From positions 1-64,000 of the forward strand of contig CBKWJC010000028.1 of NCBI GenBank assembly GCA_966674685.1: DNA of 64,000 nt, written 5' to 3'. Position 1 is the first letter of the stretch, and every line of letters starts with the position of its first letter. Under the pieces are notes generated by a model that was not told the origin of the DNA, ran no database searches, and was given only the letters and a program-made list of their open reading frames with translations. Shown piece after piece: positions 32,873-41,459 of this stretch. A program made the translations under genes and the position numbers. Source of the DNA: Thainema sp966674685 (GTDB lineage: Bacteria; Cyanobacteriota; Cyanobacteriia; Phormidesmidales; Phormidesmidaceae).

Positions 32873-33406
32873 ATGAATGAGCGACAACAGCCATCGTCAA
32901 CGCAGCATGGGGTAGCCCAGTGGCTGGCCGAAATTAAGCTGTTGCAAAATCAGTTAGCGACTGCTCGTCAAGAACGGGATGAATCCTTAAAAAGTGCAGC
33001 CAACTGGCGGCAGCTTTACGAAACGGAAGCTAAGCAGCGCCGCACCGACACGGCGATGAAGCAGCAGCAAATTGATCAGCTTCAGGCCGAACTAGCCCAG
33101 TATCGCGGCCATCAGCATAACGGCAGTCAAGCCGATGGACAGGCGCGATCGCAACTGGAAATTGAACAAAGCCTGTCCCATCTCAGCGATGCCGATCTCA
33201 AACAGCGCCTGCTGGAAGCCCTGCAAGATTGCGATCGCTTACGTCAAATTCTCCAAAAAGAGCGGGAAGAGCATAGCCAAACCCGCAAGAGTTTGACCAG
33301 TGCTCTGGGTGATGCGGTGGATCAGCTCACTCGCGCCCGTCAACTTGCTGGGACAAATACGTCCGTTGCAACTCAGGTTTCCAGTTCGGATAAATCAACT
33401 GATTAG
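32873..33406 (+). CDS. coiled-coil protein of unknown function
   Basis: A 177-residue hydrophilic protein, almost wholly helical. Heptad-like Leu/Gln/Glu/Arg pattern from WLAEIKLLQNQLATARQERDESLKSAANWRQLYETEAKQRR to about residue 78, a Gly/Gln/His break, then a second coil (LSDADLKQRLLEALQDCDRLRQILQKEREEH). No signal peptide or membrane segment. Ten bases downstream of the site-2 protease gene and convergent with the next gene. Similar proteins are common hypotheticals in cyanobacteria. No function assigned. Confidence 0.75.
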   Translation: MNERQQPSSTQHGVAQWLAEIKLLQNQLATARQERDESLKSAANWRQLYETEAKQRRTDTAMKQQQIDQLQAELAQYRGHQHNGSQADGQARSQLEIEQSLSHLSDADLKQRLLEALQDCDRLRQILQKEREEHSQTRKSLTSALGDAVDQLTRARQLAGTNTSVATQVSSSDKSTD

Positions 33407-33415
33407 ATATTTTGC

Positions 33416-36400
33416 TTAAGCGAAAAGTGTATCAACGGCATCAGCACTTAGGGGCTTCGAGAATAGATAGCCCTGCCCGAAGTGACAGCCTAACTGCTTG
33501 AGCTGGGCAAACTGCTGCTTGGTTTCGATACCTTCTGCGATCGCATTCAGTCCTAATTGATGACTTAGCGAAATAATGGTCTTCGTAATCTGAAGATGGA
33601 ACGGATCGTGAATATCGTTAACAAACGATTTGTCAATTTTTAAATTGTCTATAGGCATCCGATGCAAATAGCTCAGCGACGAATAGCCTGTGCCAAAATC
33701 ATCCACGCTAATTTGAATACCCAGGCTTTGTAGCTGCTTCAACTTGTCAATTAGATCGAGTGAGCTTTCCACTAACAGACTTTCGGTTAGCTCCAGCGCC
33801 ACATAATGAGCAGGTAAACCTGTTCGTTCTAAAATGTCTTGAATTTGCGACACAACTGCGGGCATTTTGAGCTGCCGCACCGACAAGTTAACGCTGATTT
33901 TGAGATTGTGTGCGGCCTTATGTCGGCGTCGCCAAACCATCATCTGTTGGCAGGCCACTTCCAGAATCCAAAGTCCTAAGGGTACGATTAGCCCTGTATC
34001 TTCGGCGACAGGCACAAAGTCAGCAGGTGAAATCAAGCCGCGTAGCGGATGCTCCCAGCGCACAAGTGCTTCAAAGCCAGTCAGTTCACCAGAATCGATC
34101 GCAATAATCGGCTGATAGTTTAGGAAAAACTCTCTATTTCCTAGGGCTTTACGTAAATCTGTTTCCAAATGGAGCCGCTTCAATGCGGTAGTGTGCATGG
34201 ATGGCGTGAACACCGTATAGTGGTTCTTGCCGCTTGCCTTAGCCTGATACATCGCCAAATCAGCATCGCGCAGCAAGCTCTGAGGACTGTGATAGGAATC
34301 TTGACGATACACAATACCGATACTGACCGTTGCAAACAGCTCATAGTCCTCAACCAGGATGGGCTGCTGGAAAACTTGTGAGATTTGCTCAGCTAGGATC
34401 AGCGGCTGATTGTGGTTGTCGATAAAGGTCGATAGAATCACAAATTCATCGCCACCCAAGCGAGCCAGAAAATCATTGGCAGACACCAAACTTTGCAGTT
34501 TGCGGGCGATCATACACAATAGCTGGTCGCCAACTGGATGTCCCAAGCTGTCGTTGATTACCTTAAATTCATCAATATCTAAAAAGAGGACGGCAAAGGA
34601 TTCATTGGGATGTACCAGTGATTGGGCTAATGCTTGTTCGAGGTGCTCCAGCAAAAAGCTGCGGTTCGGTAGTCCTGTCAATGAGTCATGGCGGGCATCA
34701 TTGAGCAGTTGGGTCTGAAACTTGACGCGTTCAGTCACATCGCGGGCGGTGGTTTGGTAGCCGACAACGTGCTGATCGGGGGCCAGAATAGGCTTGACCA
34801 ACGTTTCGAGCCAAATATAGTCACCATTTTTGTGGAGCATTCGGTAATAGGTGACCGGGGCTGATTCCTCGCCAGCCGTAGCTTGCCGGATGGCCTGTTC
34901 CAGTGTCGGCCAGTCATCCACATGGCAAAACGTTGATGGTTGCTGATTCAGGAGTTCCTGTGGGTGATATCCCAGCAGTGTTTGGCAGGATGGACTGATA
35001 TAGCTGTAGCTGCCATCTGAACGATGCAGACAGACGAGGTCGCGCATGTTATCCGCTACTAAGCGATAGAGGGCTTCGCTTTGCCCCAGGGCGACCTGTG
35101 TCAGCTTGTGTTCAGCAATTTCCATTTGGGCCTGCTGATAGAGAGCGGCCTGGTGGACTGCGATCGCAACTTGAGTCGCCAACTGCTGGAGCAGTTCACT
35201 TTCCCAAGTATGCCACTGACGGGGATGGCGACACTGGTGAACAACCAGTAAGCCCCATAGATTGTCTTGGTGCAAAATCGGCACCACCAGCTTCGATTTC
35301 ACCTCGATCTGCCGCAACGTTTCCCGTAAACATTCCGACATTTCATCCTGCTCAATATCAGTTACGCAGCGCACTCGCCCCTGGCGATAAACTTCATAGC
35401 ACTCCAGCGGAAAAATATCAGCAGGTAGCGGCTGATCTAAGATGGCCATGCAGTCTGCCGCAACTGACTCGGTAATCACCTGTCCAGTACCGTCTAGATT
35501 GGCGCGATAGGTGACGACCCGATCTGCCTGAAGCAGCTGCCGCACTTCGGCCACAGTTGTATCTAGAATTTCATTCAGATCCAGCGAGTGGCGAATTCGA
35601 TGTGCGATCGCACCAACAATCTGCTCTCGTTCCTGCTGTCGCCGCTGAAATTCTTCCGCCTGCCGACGTTCAGTAATATCATGACGAATCGCAACATATT
35701 GAAATGGTCGGCCTTCATCATCAACAAACGGCACAATTGTTGTATCAACCCAATAATAAGTGCCATCTTTAGCCCGATTTTTAATCTCGCTGTGCCACAC
35801 CTCACCGCTCGAAATCGTGCGCCACATTTCTCGGAAAAATGCCCTCGGATGATGCCCCGAATTAATAATTTGATGGGTTTGGCCCAGCAGTTCAGCCCTA
35901 GAATATTGAGAAATTTCACAGAACTTATCGTTGACATAGGTAATCCGTCCGATCGCATCTGTAATTGCCACGATAGACGACTGATCCAGCGCAAACTTGA
36001 TATTAGAAACCTCTTGTAGCGACTGCTGGAGATTGGCTTCAACTTGCTTTTGCTGCGTGATATCCCGCATTACGGCCAGGTTAACCCAGCGTCCATCTGG
36101 CAGGATCGGCAATGGCGTCGCGTGGGTAAACATCGACCGCCGATTGCCCTGGCAAGTAACAATATCAAACTCCAGCGTGCCTGATTTACCCTGACAAACC
36201 TGCTGATTGAAGACCTCAAATGCCGCTCGATACTCAGGTGCAATTAGGGGAGAAACAGGCTGACCGATCACCTCTGCCGCTTCGGTTGCCTCAATTAGCG
36301 CTAACCCAGCTGGATTCAGTTCCAGTAGAATACCGTTTACATCAATAATGGTGAGGCATTCGGGTTGATTTTCAATGATGGTATGAAGTCGCTTTTCCTG

Positions 36401-36904
36401 CTGCAACAGAATAGACGTGCGCCTGCGTAGCTCTAACTGACTGACAACCTGACGACTTAAAATTTGCAGCATTTCTACTTGTTCCGTGGTGATAGAACGC
36501 ACCACATAGTCAATCACACACAACGTTCCAATCCGGCAACCATTCGGCGCAATTAATGGTACACCTGCATAAAAACGAAACCGAGGAGCATCAACCACTA
36601 GCGGATGGGTGGCAAATCGCGGATCGGCCTGCAAATCCGTCACAATTAGCGGCTGATCAGACTGAATAGCATAGTGACAAAATGAGCCATCCTTGGGAAT
36701 TTCTGAAATTGTTAGTCCAACTTTGGCCTTGAACCACTGACGCGTTTGGTCAGATAGGCTAATCAGCGCAATGGGCGTATGACAAAACGTGGCGGCCAAG
36801 CAGGTGAGGTCGTCAAACTCAGGCTCAGTCCCTGAGTTTAAGATGTTGTACTCGCGGAGCATTTGTTGTTGTTCTTGCTCTGCAAGACTTTCTCGCACAG
36901 ACAT
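33416..36904 (-). CDS. GAF-PAS-PAS-GAF-PAS-GGDEF-EAL sensor (c-di-GMP turnover)
   Basis: A 1162-residue cytoplasmic sensor without membrane segments. Order: GAF (about 20-160), PAS (170-290), PAS-PAC (300-425), GAF (435-605), PAS-PAC (620-740), GGDEF (750-910), EAL (920-1160). GGDEF is intact (ARLGGDEFVIL, about 816), but the inhibitory RXXD is changed to SAND. EAL is complete: GFEALVRWEHP, NLSVRQL, ELTESLLVE, DDFGTGYSSLSYLH, IAEGIET, GQGYLFSKPL, so c-di-GMP breakdown is likely active. The second GAF resembles cyanobacteriochrome and phytochrome GAF domains (ADRVVTYRANLDGTGQVITESV), with a cysteine at the chromophore position (C525) followed by Leu and not His. It stands alone, convergent with the coiled-coil gene. 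Confidence 0.92.
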   Translation of the reverse strand: MSVRESLAEQEQQQMLREYNILNSGTEPEFDDLTCLAATFCHTPIALISLSDQTRQWFKAKVGLTISEIPKDGSFCHYAIQSDQPLIVTDLQADPRFATHPLVVDAPRFRFYAGVPLIAPNGCRIGTLCVIDYVVRSITTEQVEMLQILSRQVVSQLELRRRTSILLQQEKRLHTIIENQPECLTIIDVNGILLELNPAGLALIEATEAAEVIGQPVSPLIAPEYRAAFEVFNQQVCQGKSGTLEFDIVTCQGNRRSMFTHATPLPILPDGRWVNLAVMRDITQQKQVEANLQQSLQEVSNIKFALDQSSIVAITDAIGRITYVNDKFCEISQYSRAELLGQTHQIINSGHHPRAFFREMWRTISSGEVWHSEIKNRAKDGTYYWVDTTIVPFVDDEGRPFQYVAIRHDITERRQAEEFQRRQQEREQIVGAIAHRIRHSLDLNEILDTTVAEVRQLLQADRVVTYRANLDGTGQVITESVAADCMAILDQPLPADIFPLECYEVYRQGRVRCVTDIEQDEMSECLRETLRQIEVKSKLVVPILHQDNLWGLLVVHQCRHPRQWHTWESELLQQLATQVAIAVHQAALYQQAQMEIAEHKLTQVALGQSEALYRLVADNMRDLVCLHRSDGSYSYISPSCQTLLGYHPQELLNQQPSTFCHVDDWPTLEQAIRQATAGEESAPVTYYRMLHKNGDYIWLETLVKPILAPDQHVVGYQTTARDVTERVKFQTQLLNDARHDSLTGLPNRSFLLEHLEQALAQSLVHPNESFAVLFLDIDEFKVINDSLGHPVGDQLLCMIARKLQSLVSANDFLARLGGDEFVILSTFIDNHNQPLILAEQISQVFQQPILVEDYELFATVSIGIVYRQDSYHSPQSLLRDADLAMYQAKASGKNHYTVFTPSMHTTALKRLHLETDLRKALGNREFFLNYQPIIAIDSGELTGFEALVRWEHPLRGLISPADFVPVAEDTGLIVPLGLWILEVACQQMMVWRRRHKAAHNLKISVNLSVRQLKMPAVVSQIQDILERTGLPAHYVALELTESLLVESSLDLIDKLKQLQSLGIQISVDDFGTGYSSLSYLHRMPIDNLKIDKSFVNDIHDPFHLQITKTIISLSHQLGLNAIAEGIETKQQFAQLKQLGCHFGQGYLFSKPLSADAVDTLFA

Positions 36905-37332
36905 GTTCTCACCCTAGCTAAAATTTGACTTTTTTCGAATGCCTTAAAGTATTAATTTGCAGAAGGGCTATTTCGAGATGTTTTATACACATTAACGCTA
37001 GTTCGTTCGCCTTTAGGAACACCACGATTCGTTGCTGACAAGACGGCTACATTCCCATTAATCCCCATTCCCGCTTTGCTGCACCAGAATAATATGACAC
37101 TTAACAACCCCGCCTGTTCGTCATCTTTATTCTTTTGATTACGCAGACCAATGATTAAGTAAACTCATGCATTTTGCTGAGACAATTACGTAATTCAACC
37201 GATTCATTGCTTTTGTTACAAAGAATTAAAAATATTTAGATAATTTACAAATCAGTATTAACTTTTTAATAAAGTTGACGAATTTTTAGTACCTGTTAAC
37301 AATCCTAAGATTTACGCAATTTGATTTAGAAA
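36905..37332. other. AT-rich intergenic region
   Basis: No gene is supported. The stretch is A/T-rich around 37130-37320 and presumably carries the promoter of the GGDEF/EAL gene. Nothing else was recognised before the palindrome at 37333. Confidence 0.4.
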
Positions 37333-37385
37333 CGCAGTTGAATAATTTGCGAGTTGCTCAGCAACTCGCAAATTATTCAACTGCG
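37333..37385. repeat. 26-bp perfect palindrome with one-base centre
   Basis: Positions 37333-37358 are the exact reverse complement of 37360-37385, separated by a single C. The arms read CGCAGTTGAATAATTTGCGA and onward. Such a near loop-free palindrome would form a cruciform in DNA or a long RNA stem. It sits 11 bases left of a family B element. Confidence 0.75.
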
Positions 37386-37395
37386 CTAGTTCTTA

Positions 37396-37492
37396 AGTAG
37401 GTTGTACAAATAAACGCGCTAAAAAACCGGGGAATACTCCTCCGGAGTGCGTCCCGGTTTTTAAGATATACAGTTGTCTATGGGCAGCTACC
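37396..37492 (+). repeat. family B hairpin element, copy 2
   Basis: Starts AGTAGGTTGTACAAATAAAC and ends TGGGCAGCTACCT. Core: AAAAAACCGGGGAA...CCCGGTTTTTAAG, a terminator-like hairpin with T-run. The rest, up to 37798, has no supported gene and must hold the promoter of the ArsA-type gene. Confidence 0.65.
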
Positions 37493-37798
37493 TAAGCTGA
37501 TTTGAAGTGTTGATGAGGTAGTAACTCATTTGAGAGTGCTGTGTGGTGGGCTGGCTGTGCTTGGGTTATCAGCTTTTTACCGAATATGTCACTGGCAGGA
37601 AGGCTTAAATCGGCTCACGGACGAGACTGGATGACGAGACTGGATTGCGATCGCACCTCCCAATCCCAATCCCACAAGCTCCCAATCACCTTTTAAGCGA
37701 GATATCTCATCACTCTCATTGCAGCCTGTCTCATACTCTGATACCGCTCAACAACGGTAAAATAATGTAAAGATTCTGAGACTGGAGACTCGATACTC

Positions 37799-38980
37799 AT
37801 GCGCGTGATTCTGATGACCGGAAAAGGTGGCGTTGGCAAAACGTCAGTTGCTGCCGCAACGGGCCTCCGCTGTGCAGAACTTGGCTATAAAACCCTTGTC
37901 CTCAGCACCGACCCAGCCCACTCTCTAGCAGATAGCTTTGATATGGAACTGGAGCATGCTCCGCGACAGGTGCGTCCAAATCTATGGGGAGCTGAACTAG
38001 ATGCTCTCATGGAACTCGAAGGAAACTGGGGAGCCGTTAAACGCTATATCACTCAAGTATTGCAAGCACGCGGGCTTGAAGGAATAGAAGCCGAAGAATT
38101 GGCCATCTTGCCAGGTATGGACGAAATCTTCAGCCTAGTGCGGATGAAGCGTCACTACGATGAAGGCGAATATGATGTACTAATCATTGATTCCGCGCCG
38201 ACGGGTACAGCCCTGCGACTCTTGAGCTTGCCCGAAGTCGCTGGTTGGTACATGCGCCGCTTCTACAAACCCCTACAGGCTATGTCTACTGCACTGCGCC
38301 CCGTCTTTGAACCAATCTTCAAGCCGATCGCAGGTTTTTCCTTACCGAATAAAGAGGTAATGGATGCACCCTACGAATTCTATGAGCAGATTGAAGCCCT
38401 GGAAAAAGTGCTGACCGACACGACTCAAACCTCCGTGCGTTTGGTTACCAACCCCGAAAAAATGGTAATTAAAGAGTCCCTCAGAGCCCATGCCTATTTG
38501 AGCCTCTACAACGTTGGTACTGATATGGTGGTTGCCAATCGTATTATTCCTGATTCTGTAAGCGATCCATTTTTTCAGCGCTGGAAAGAAAATCAGCAGC
38601 AGTATCGTCAGGAGATTCACGAAAACTTTCGTCCGCTGCCTGTTAAAGAAGTTCCTCTTTATTCCGAAGAAATGTGTGGGCTAGAAGCGCTTGAGCGACT
38701 AAAAGAAACCCTCTACGGTGACGAAGATCCGACGCAAGTTTACTACAAAGAAACGACACTCAAGGTGATTCAACATCAAAATGAATATAGCCTTGAAGTA
38801 TATTTGCCTGGTATTCCTAAGAACCAGATTGAGCTGAGCAAATCGGCTGATGAACTGAATATTCGCATTGGGAACCATCGACGGAACTTGGTGTTACCTC
38901 AAGCACTTGCTGCACTACAACCCGCCGGAGCCAAAATGGAAGAAGACTATCTTAAAATTCGCTTTTCTACAATCAACTAA
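37799..38980 (+). CDS. ArsA/GET3-family ATPase with C-terminal Hsp20-like domain
   Basis: A 393-residue soluble ATPase of the ArsA/GET3 (TRC40) family. Deviant P-loop GKGGVGKT (8-15), switch segments LSTDPAHSLADSF and LIIDSAPTGTALRLLSLPE, and a helical insertion rich in Phe/Pro (RRFYKPLQAMSTALRPVFEPIF). After residue 310 a beta-rich tail (TTLKVIQHQNEYSLEVYLPGI, ELNIRIGNHRRNLVLP, LKIRFS) fits the alpha-crystallin/Hsp20-like domain fused to ArsA proteins in cyanobacteria and plastids. The arsenite-site cysteines of true ArsA are absent, and no arsenic genes are nearby, so a chaperone-like role in membrane protein targeting is more likely than arsenic export. The gene is monocistronic. Confidence 0.88.
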   Translation: MRVILMTGKGGVGKTSVAAATGLRCAELGYKTLVLSTDPAHSLADSFDMELEHAPRQVRPNLWGAELDALMELEGNWGAVKRYITQVLQARGLEGIEAEELAILPGMDEIFSLVRMKRHYDEGEYDVLIIDSAPTGTALRLLSLPEVAGWYMRRFYKPLQAMSTALRPVFEPIFKPIAGFSLPNKEVMDAPYEFYEQIEALEKVLTDTTQTSVRLVTNPEKMVIKESLRAHAYLSLYNVGTDMVVANRIIPDSVSDPFFQRWKENQQQYRQEIHENFRPLPVKEVPLYSEEMCGLEALERLKETLYGDEDPTQVYYKETTLKVIQHQNEYSLEVYLPGIPKNQIELSKSADELNIRIGNHRRNLVLPQALAALQPAGAKMEEDYLKIRFSTIN

Positions 38981-39222
38981 GTAGGTTGACATCAATATAC
39001 CTCACGAGATTGAAAAGGCTGTAAACAAAAACCGAAAAATCACAACTTACATCAAAATCACTTTCTTGGGTTCTAGATTGGTAATACCGTTTCTCTAAAA
39101 CGTGGCTACACATCACTTTTCAATCGCGTGAGGCGAGAGGAGCAAGGAGTGAGGCGAATTGACCACTCAGCACTGAGCACTAAATTCATTGATGGTGTTA
39201 AATTGCAGAACTGATATAAAGT
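38981..39222. repeat. patchwork of short repeats downstream of the ArsA-type gene
   Basis: AAGTAGGTTGACATCAATAT (from about 38980) is a lone left end of family B. Positions 39128-39156 (GTGAGGCGAGAGGAG...) recur inverted at 47431-47459. Positions 39180-39220 (TGGTGTTAAATTGCAGAACT) recur with changes near 60230-60270. No gene. Confidence 0.5.
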
Positions 39223-39225
39223 GCA

Positions 39226-39265
39226 AAAGGCCATGCTGCTACATCACGGTAGCAGCATGGCCTTT
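39226..39265 (-). terminator. 17-bp perfect hairpin downstream of cyAbrB
   Basis: AAAGGCCATGCTGCTAC (39226-39242) and its exact complement (39249-39265), with a six-base loop. It lies 55 bases beyond the cyAbrB stop on the minus strand. Confidence 0.7.
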
Positions 39266-39319
39266 CTAATCTTGGGTGATTTTCAATTCAAGAGCATTTT
39301 CGCGCCCTAAACGTGAAGG

Positions 39320-39706
39320 TTATGACGCTTCTTCTTGGTCAAGCTGCTTCAGATGAATATGCTTCCGTCCCAAGGAGATTTCAAATTCATCGCCGGGCTT
39401 TAGCTCCATCTGCCGAGTGTAAGCCGATCCGATCAGTAGGTTGCCATTTGACTGGACGCTAATGCGATAGCTGGCACTGCGGCCACCTCGACCATTGGCT
39501 GATGCTTTACCGTCTAGTTCGATTCCTTCTGCGTCGATTAGCGCATTCAGGAACTTCATCATGTTGACCCGCTTGACGCCACTCTTCGTGGTTGTGTAGT
39601 AACCACAGGCTTTTGCTTTGTCTTCCTTACTTAAATTGCCGAGTTCTTTGACTTTCGTCAGTAATTCTTCGCCAACTAGCGGAGTTTCTTTCTTTTTCTT
39701 TGCCAT
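39320..39706 (-). CDS. cyAbrB family transcriptional regulator
   Basis: A 128-residue regulator of the cyanobacterial AbrB-like family, whose members (cyAbrB1 and cyAbrB2) bind DNA through a C-terminal AbrB domain and adjust carbon, nitrogen and hydrogenase genes. The conserved layout is seen: basic MAKKKKETPLVGEELLTKVKELG, then KACGYYTTTKSGVKRVNMMKFLNALIDAEGIELD, the glycine-rich NGRGGRSASYRISVQSNGNLLIG and the swapped-hairpin part GDEFEISLGRKHIHLKQL. I cannot tell cyAbrB1 from cyAbrB2 with certainty, so no symbol is given. Monocistronic, with a strong hairpin after the stop and a long upstream region (39707-40659) without genes. Confidence 0.92.
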   Translation of the reverse strand: MAKKKKETPLVGEELLTKVKELGNLSKEDKAKACGYYTTTKSGVKRVNMMKFLNALIDAEGIELDGKASANGRGGRSASYRISVQSNGNLLIGSAYTRQMELKPGDEFEISLGRKHIHLKQLDQEEAS

Positions 39707-39801
39707 TTGATGATGCTCTCAACTCTACAACAATAAAACAGCGACAAAACCGTGACAAAACGATAGCGAACAAATACTTGGGAACACAGTCAATGGGGAT
39801 A

Positions 39802-39900
39802 AGTAGGTGATATAAGTAAACGTATCTAAAAACCGGGGGGTAATCCGGGAGAGAGGTTCCTCCGGTTTTTAGGTTCTGCATTTAGTTATATGCGACTACT
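39802..39900 (+). repeat. family B hairpin element, copy 3
   Basis: Starts AGTAGGTGATATAAGTAAAC and ends ATGCGACTACT. Core hairpin AAAAACCGGGGGG...CCGGTTTTTAGG. It lies about 95 bases before the cyAbrB start on the other strand, so it may overlap that gene's upstream region. Confidence 0.65.
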
Positions 39901-40659
39901 TAATAGCCACTGCTGCCACGGAACCCGAACGAAACATCCGCCCCGAATCAGTATGCTTCGGAGCTGATGAACAGGTAGCACTCGTAGGCGATGCGGGTTT
40001 CTATCACATTCAACCCAAACAATGCATTGATAGAGCAATTGATTACTCTATATTGCTCCTACCCAAGCTGTTAGCTCTAACCTCTAAGCATTCATGCCCA
40101 TTTAAATGCCGATTTTTTATAGATTAAATCGAGATTTAGCAAAAATCTGCTTATTAAAATATAGTATACCCAAATTTCATCATTGTTCTACTCATTGTTT
40201 TAGCTCTAAAACTATTTTGCTCAGATAGAGTTTGCATTTCGTTTTTAAGGGAAATGAGAGATGCGAAGGAAGCCAACATAAATCGATCTAAGGTTGGCAA
40301 GAGAGAGGTGTTGATCTAAAATCCTTTTTCATCTTCAGAGTGCTTCCAGTTTGAATTCAATCAACCTAGCTGTTGAGATGGCTGAGTCTAGTTGAACCGC
40401 CAACAGTCTGTAAACGATGCGATCGCAAACACTTTAAACTTCTGGCAACTTTAAACGAAAGAGGGTTGCCGAAGCAAGATTGCTGCTGCATTGTATTGGG
40501 CTAGCTGCACGCTTTAGCTTGACAAGATGTAATCCGCTAGTGGTTGATAATGCTCTCTAGCCATGATTTCTGTTAGGATGACTGACTTGTTAGGATTACC
40601 GATGGGATTGCCTACAATCAGCAGAGCAAAAATTAATTTGGCAAGATGGTTAAACCGAC
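39901..40659. other. long AT-rich spacer before Rrf2 gene
   Basis: No gene is supported. The part 40090-40260 is A/T-rich, and the rest is ordinary. The opposite-strand frame 40514-40873 is a shadow of the Rrf2 gene. No promoter boxes are certain. Confidence 0.35.
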
Positions 40660-41103
40660 ATGAAGCTAACAACGCGCGGACACTACAGTGTAAAAGCCTT
40701 ACTTGATTTGTGTCTCCAGCCCCATCGACAGCCCGTGGCCGTGCGGTTAATTGCCCAACGGCAAGATATTCCTGCGCCGTATTTAGAGAAGCTACTAATT
40801 GATTTGCGGCGTGCAAAACTAGTGCGCTCGGTACGGGGTTCTCAAGGGGGATATCAGCTTGCCCGTGCGCCACATAAAATCACGCTAGGTGAGATTTTAG
40901 AGGCGGTCGGAGAAACAATTGAGCCACTCCCTCGACATGAACCAGTTGCCGATCATGCTGAGGATTGGGTGACGTTTACCCTGTGGAATCGTTTACATCA
41001 GACTCTGAAGGCAGCACTGCACGGCATCACGTTAGAGGATCTTTATTTTGATGCTCGCAGTTGGCAAGCCGCTCAGGGTGAAGCAGTTAGTTTTGTGGTC
41101 TAG
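40660..41103 (+). CDS. Rrf2 family transcriptional regulator without cluster cysteines
   Basis: A 147-residue winged-helix regulator of the Rrf2/IscR family. It starts MKLTTRGHYSVKALLDL, followed by VRLIAQRQDIPAPYLEKLLIDLRRAKLVRSVRGSQGGYQLAR, the complete DNA-binding part, and KITLGEILEAVGETIEPLP. IscR and NsrR hold an iron-sulfur cluster with three cysteines after about residue 90. Here the C-terminal half has none; the only cysteine is in the first helix (LCLQ). It therefore should sense something other than through a classical cluster, or act as apo-regulator. Not linked to isc or suf genes in this window. Confidence 0.88.
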   Translation: MKLTTRGHYSVKALLDLCLQPHRQPVAVRLIAQRQDIPAPYLEKLLIDLRRAKLVRSVRGSQGGYQLARAPHKITLGEILEAVGETIEPLPRHEPVADHAEDWVTFTLWNRLHQTLKAALHGITLEDLYFDARSWQAAQGEAVSFVV

Positions 41104-41173
41104 GTTCTAATCTTAGATCTTGCACTTTGCCGCGCCATAGGCTCTTTGGGGTTTGGGACAAGCGGGAGTCAAT

Positions 41174-41272
41174 TCACATCTTGCACCATACAAAACTGAG
41201 ACCGGAAGAGGTGATTTTGCCGCCTTGATGCGGCAGTGAAATCATGCTTTTGAGTTTTTGTGCAAGATGTGA
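41174..41272. repeat. family D MITE-like element, intact
   Basis: Perfect 13-bp terminal inverted repeats TCACATCTTGCAC (41174-41186) and GTGCAAGATGTGA (41260-41272) enclose an inner imperfect hairpin (TGATTTTGCCGC with GCGGCAGTGAAATCA). Relatives: eroded copies at 11131-11200 and 56284-56358. The rest of 41104-41459 shows no gene. Confidence 0.7.
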
Positions 41273-41459
41273 GTAAATGTATCGCCTGCTTGAAAAATGG
41301 GATTGCTAAAGTTGGGGATGACTTGGGGATTTTAGGGTAAGTTTTGCATTGTTCCGCTGAGGCTGCCGACTAGATAGAGCTACACTCAAGCTAAATCAGT
41401 AAAGTCCAGTAATTTAGTGAAACGTTGCTTAATCATTTCTCACAATAGTTGAGTTAAGA

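Noticed and set aside
40514..40873. 119-codon minus-strand frame
   Set aside because: Shadow of the Rrf2 regulator gene, whose DNA-binding motif is clear.
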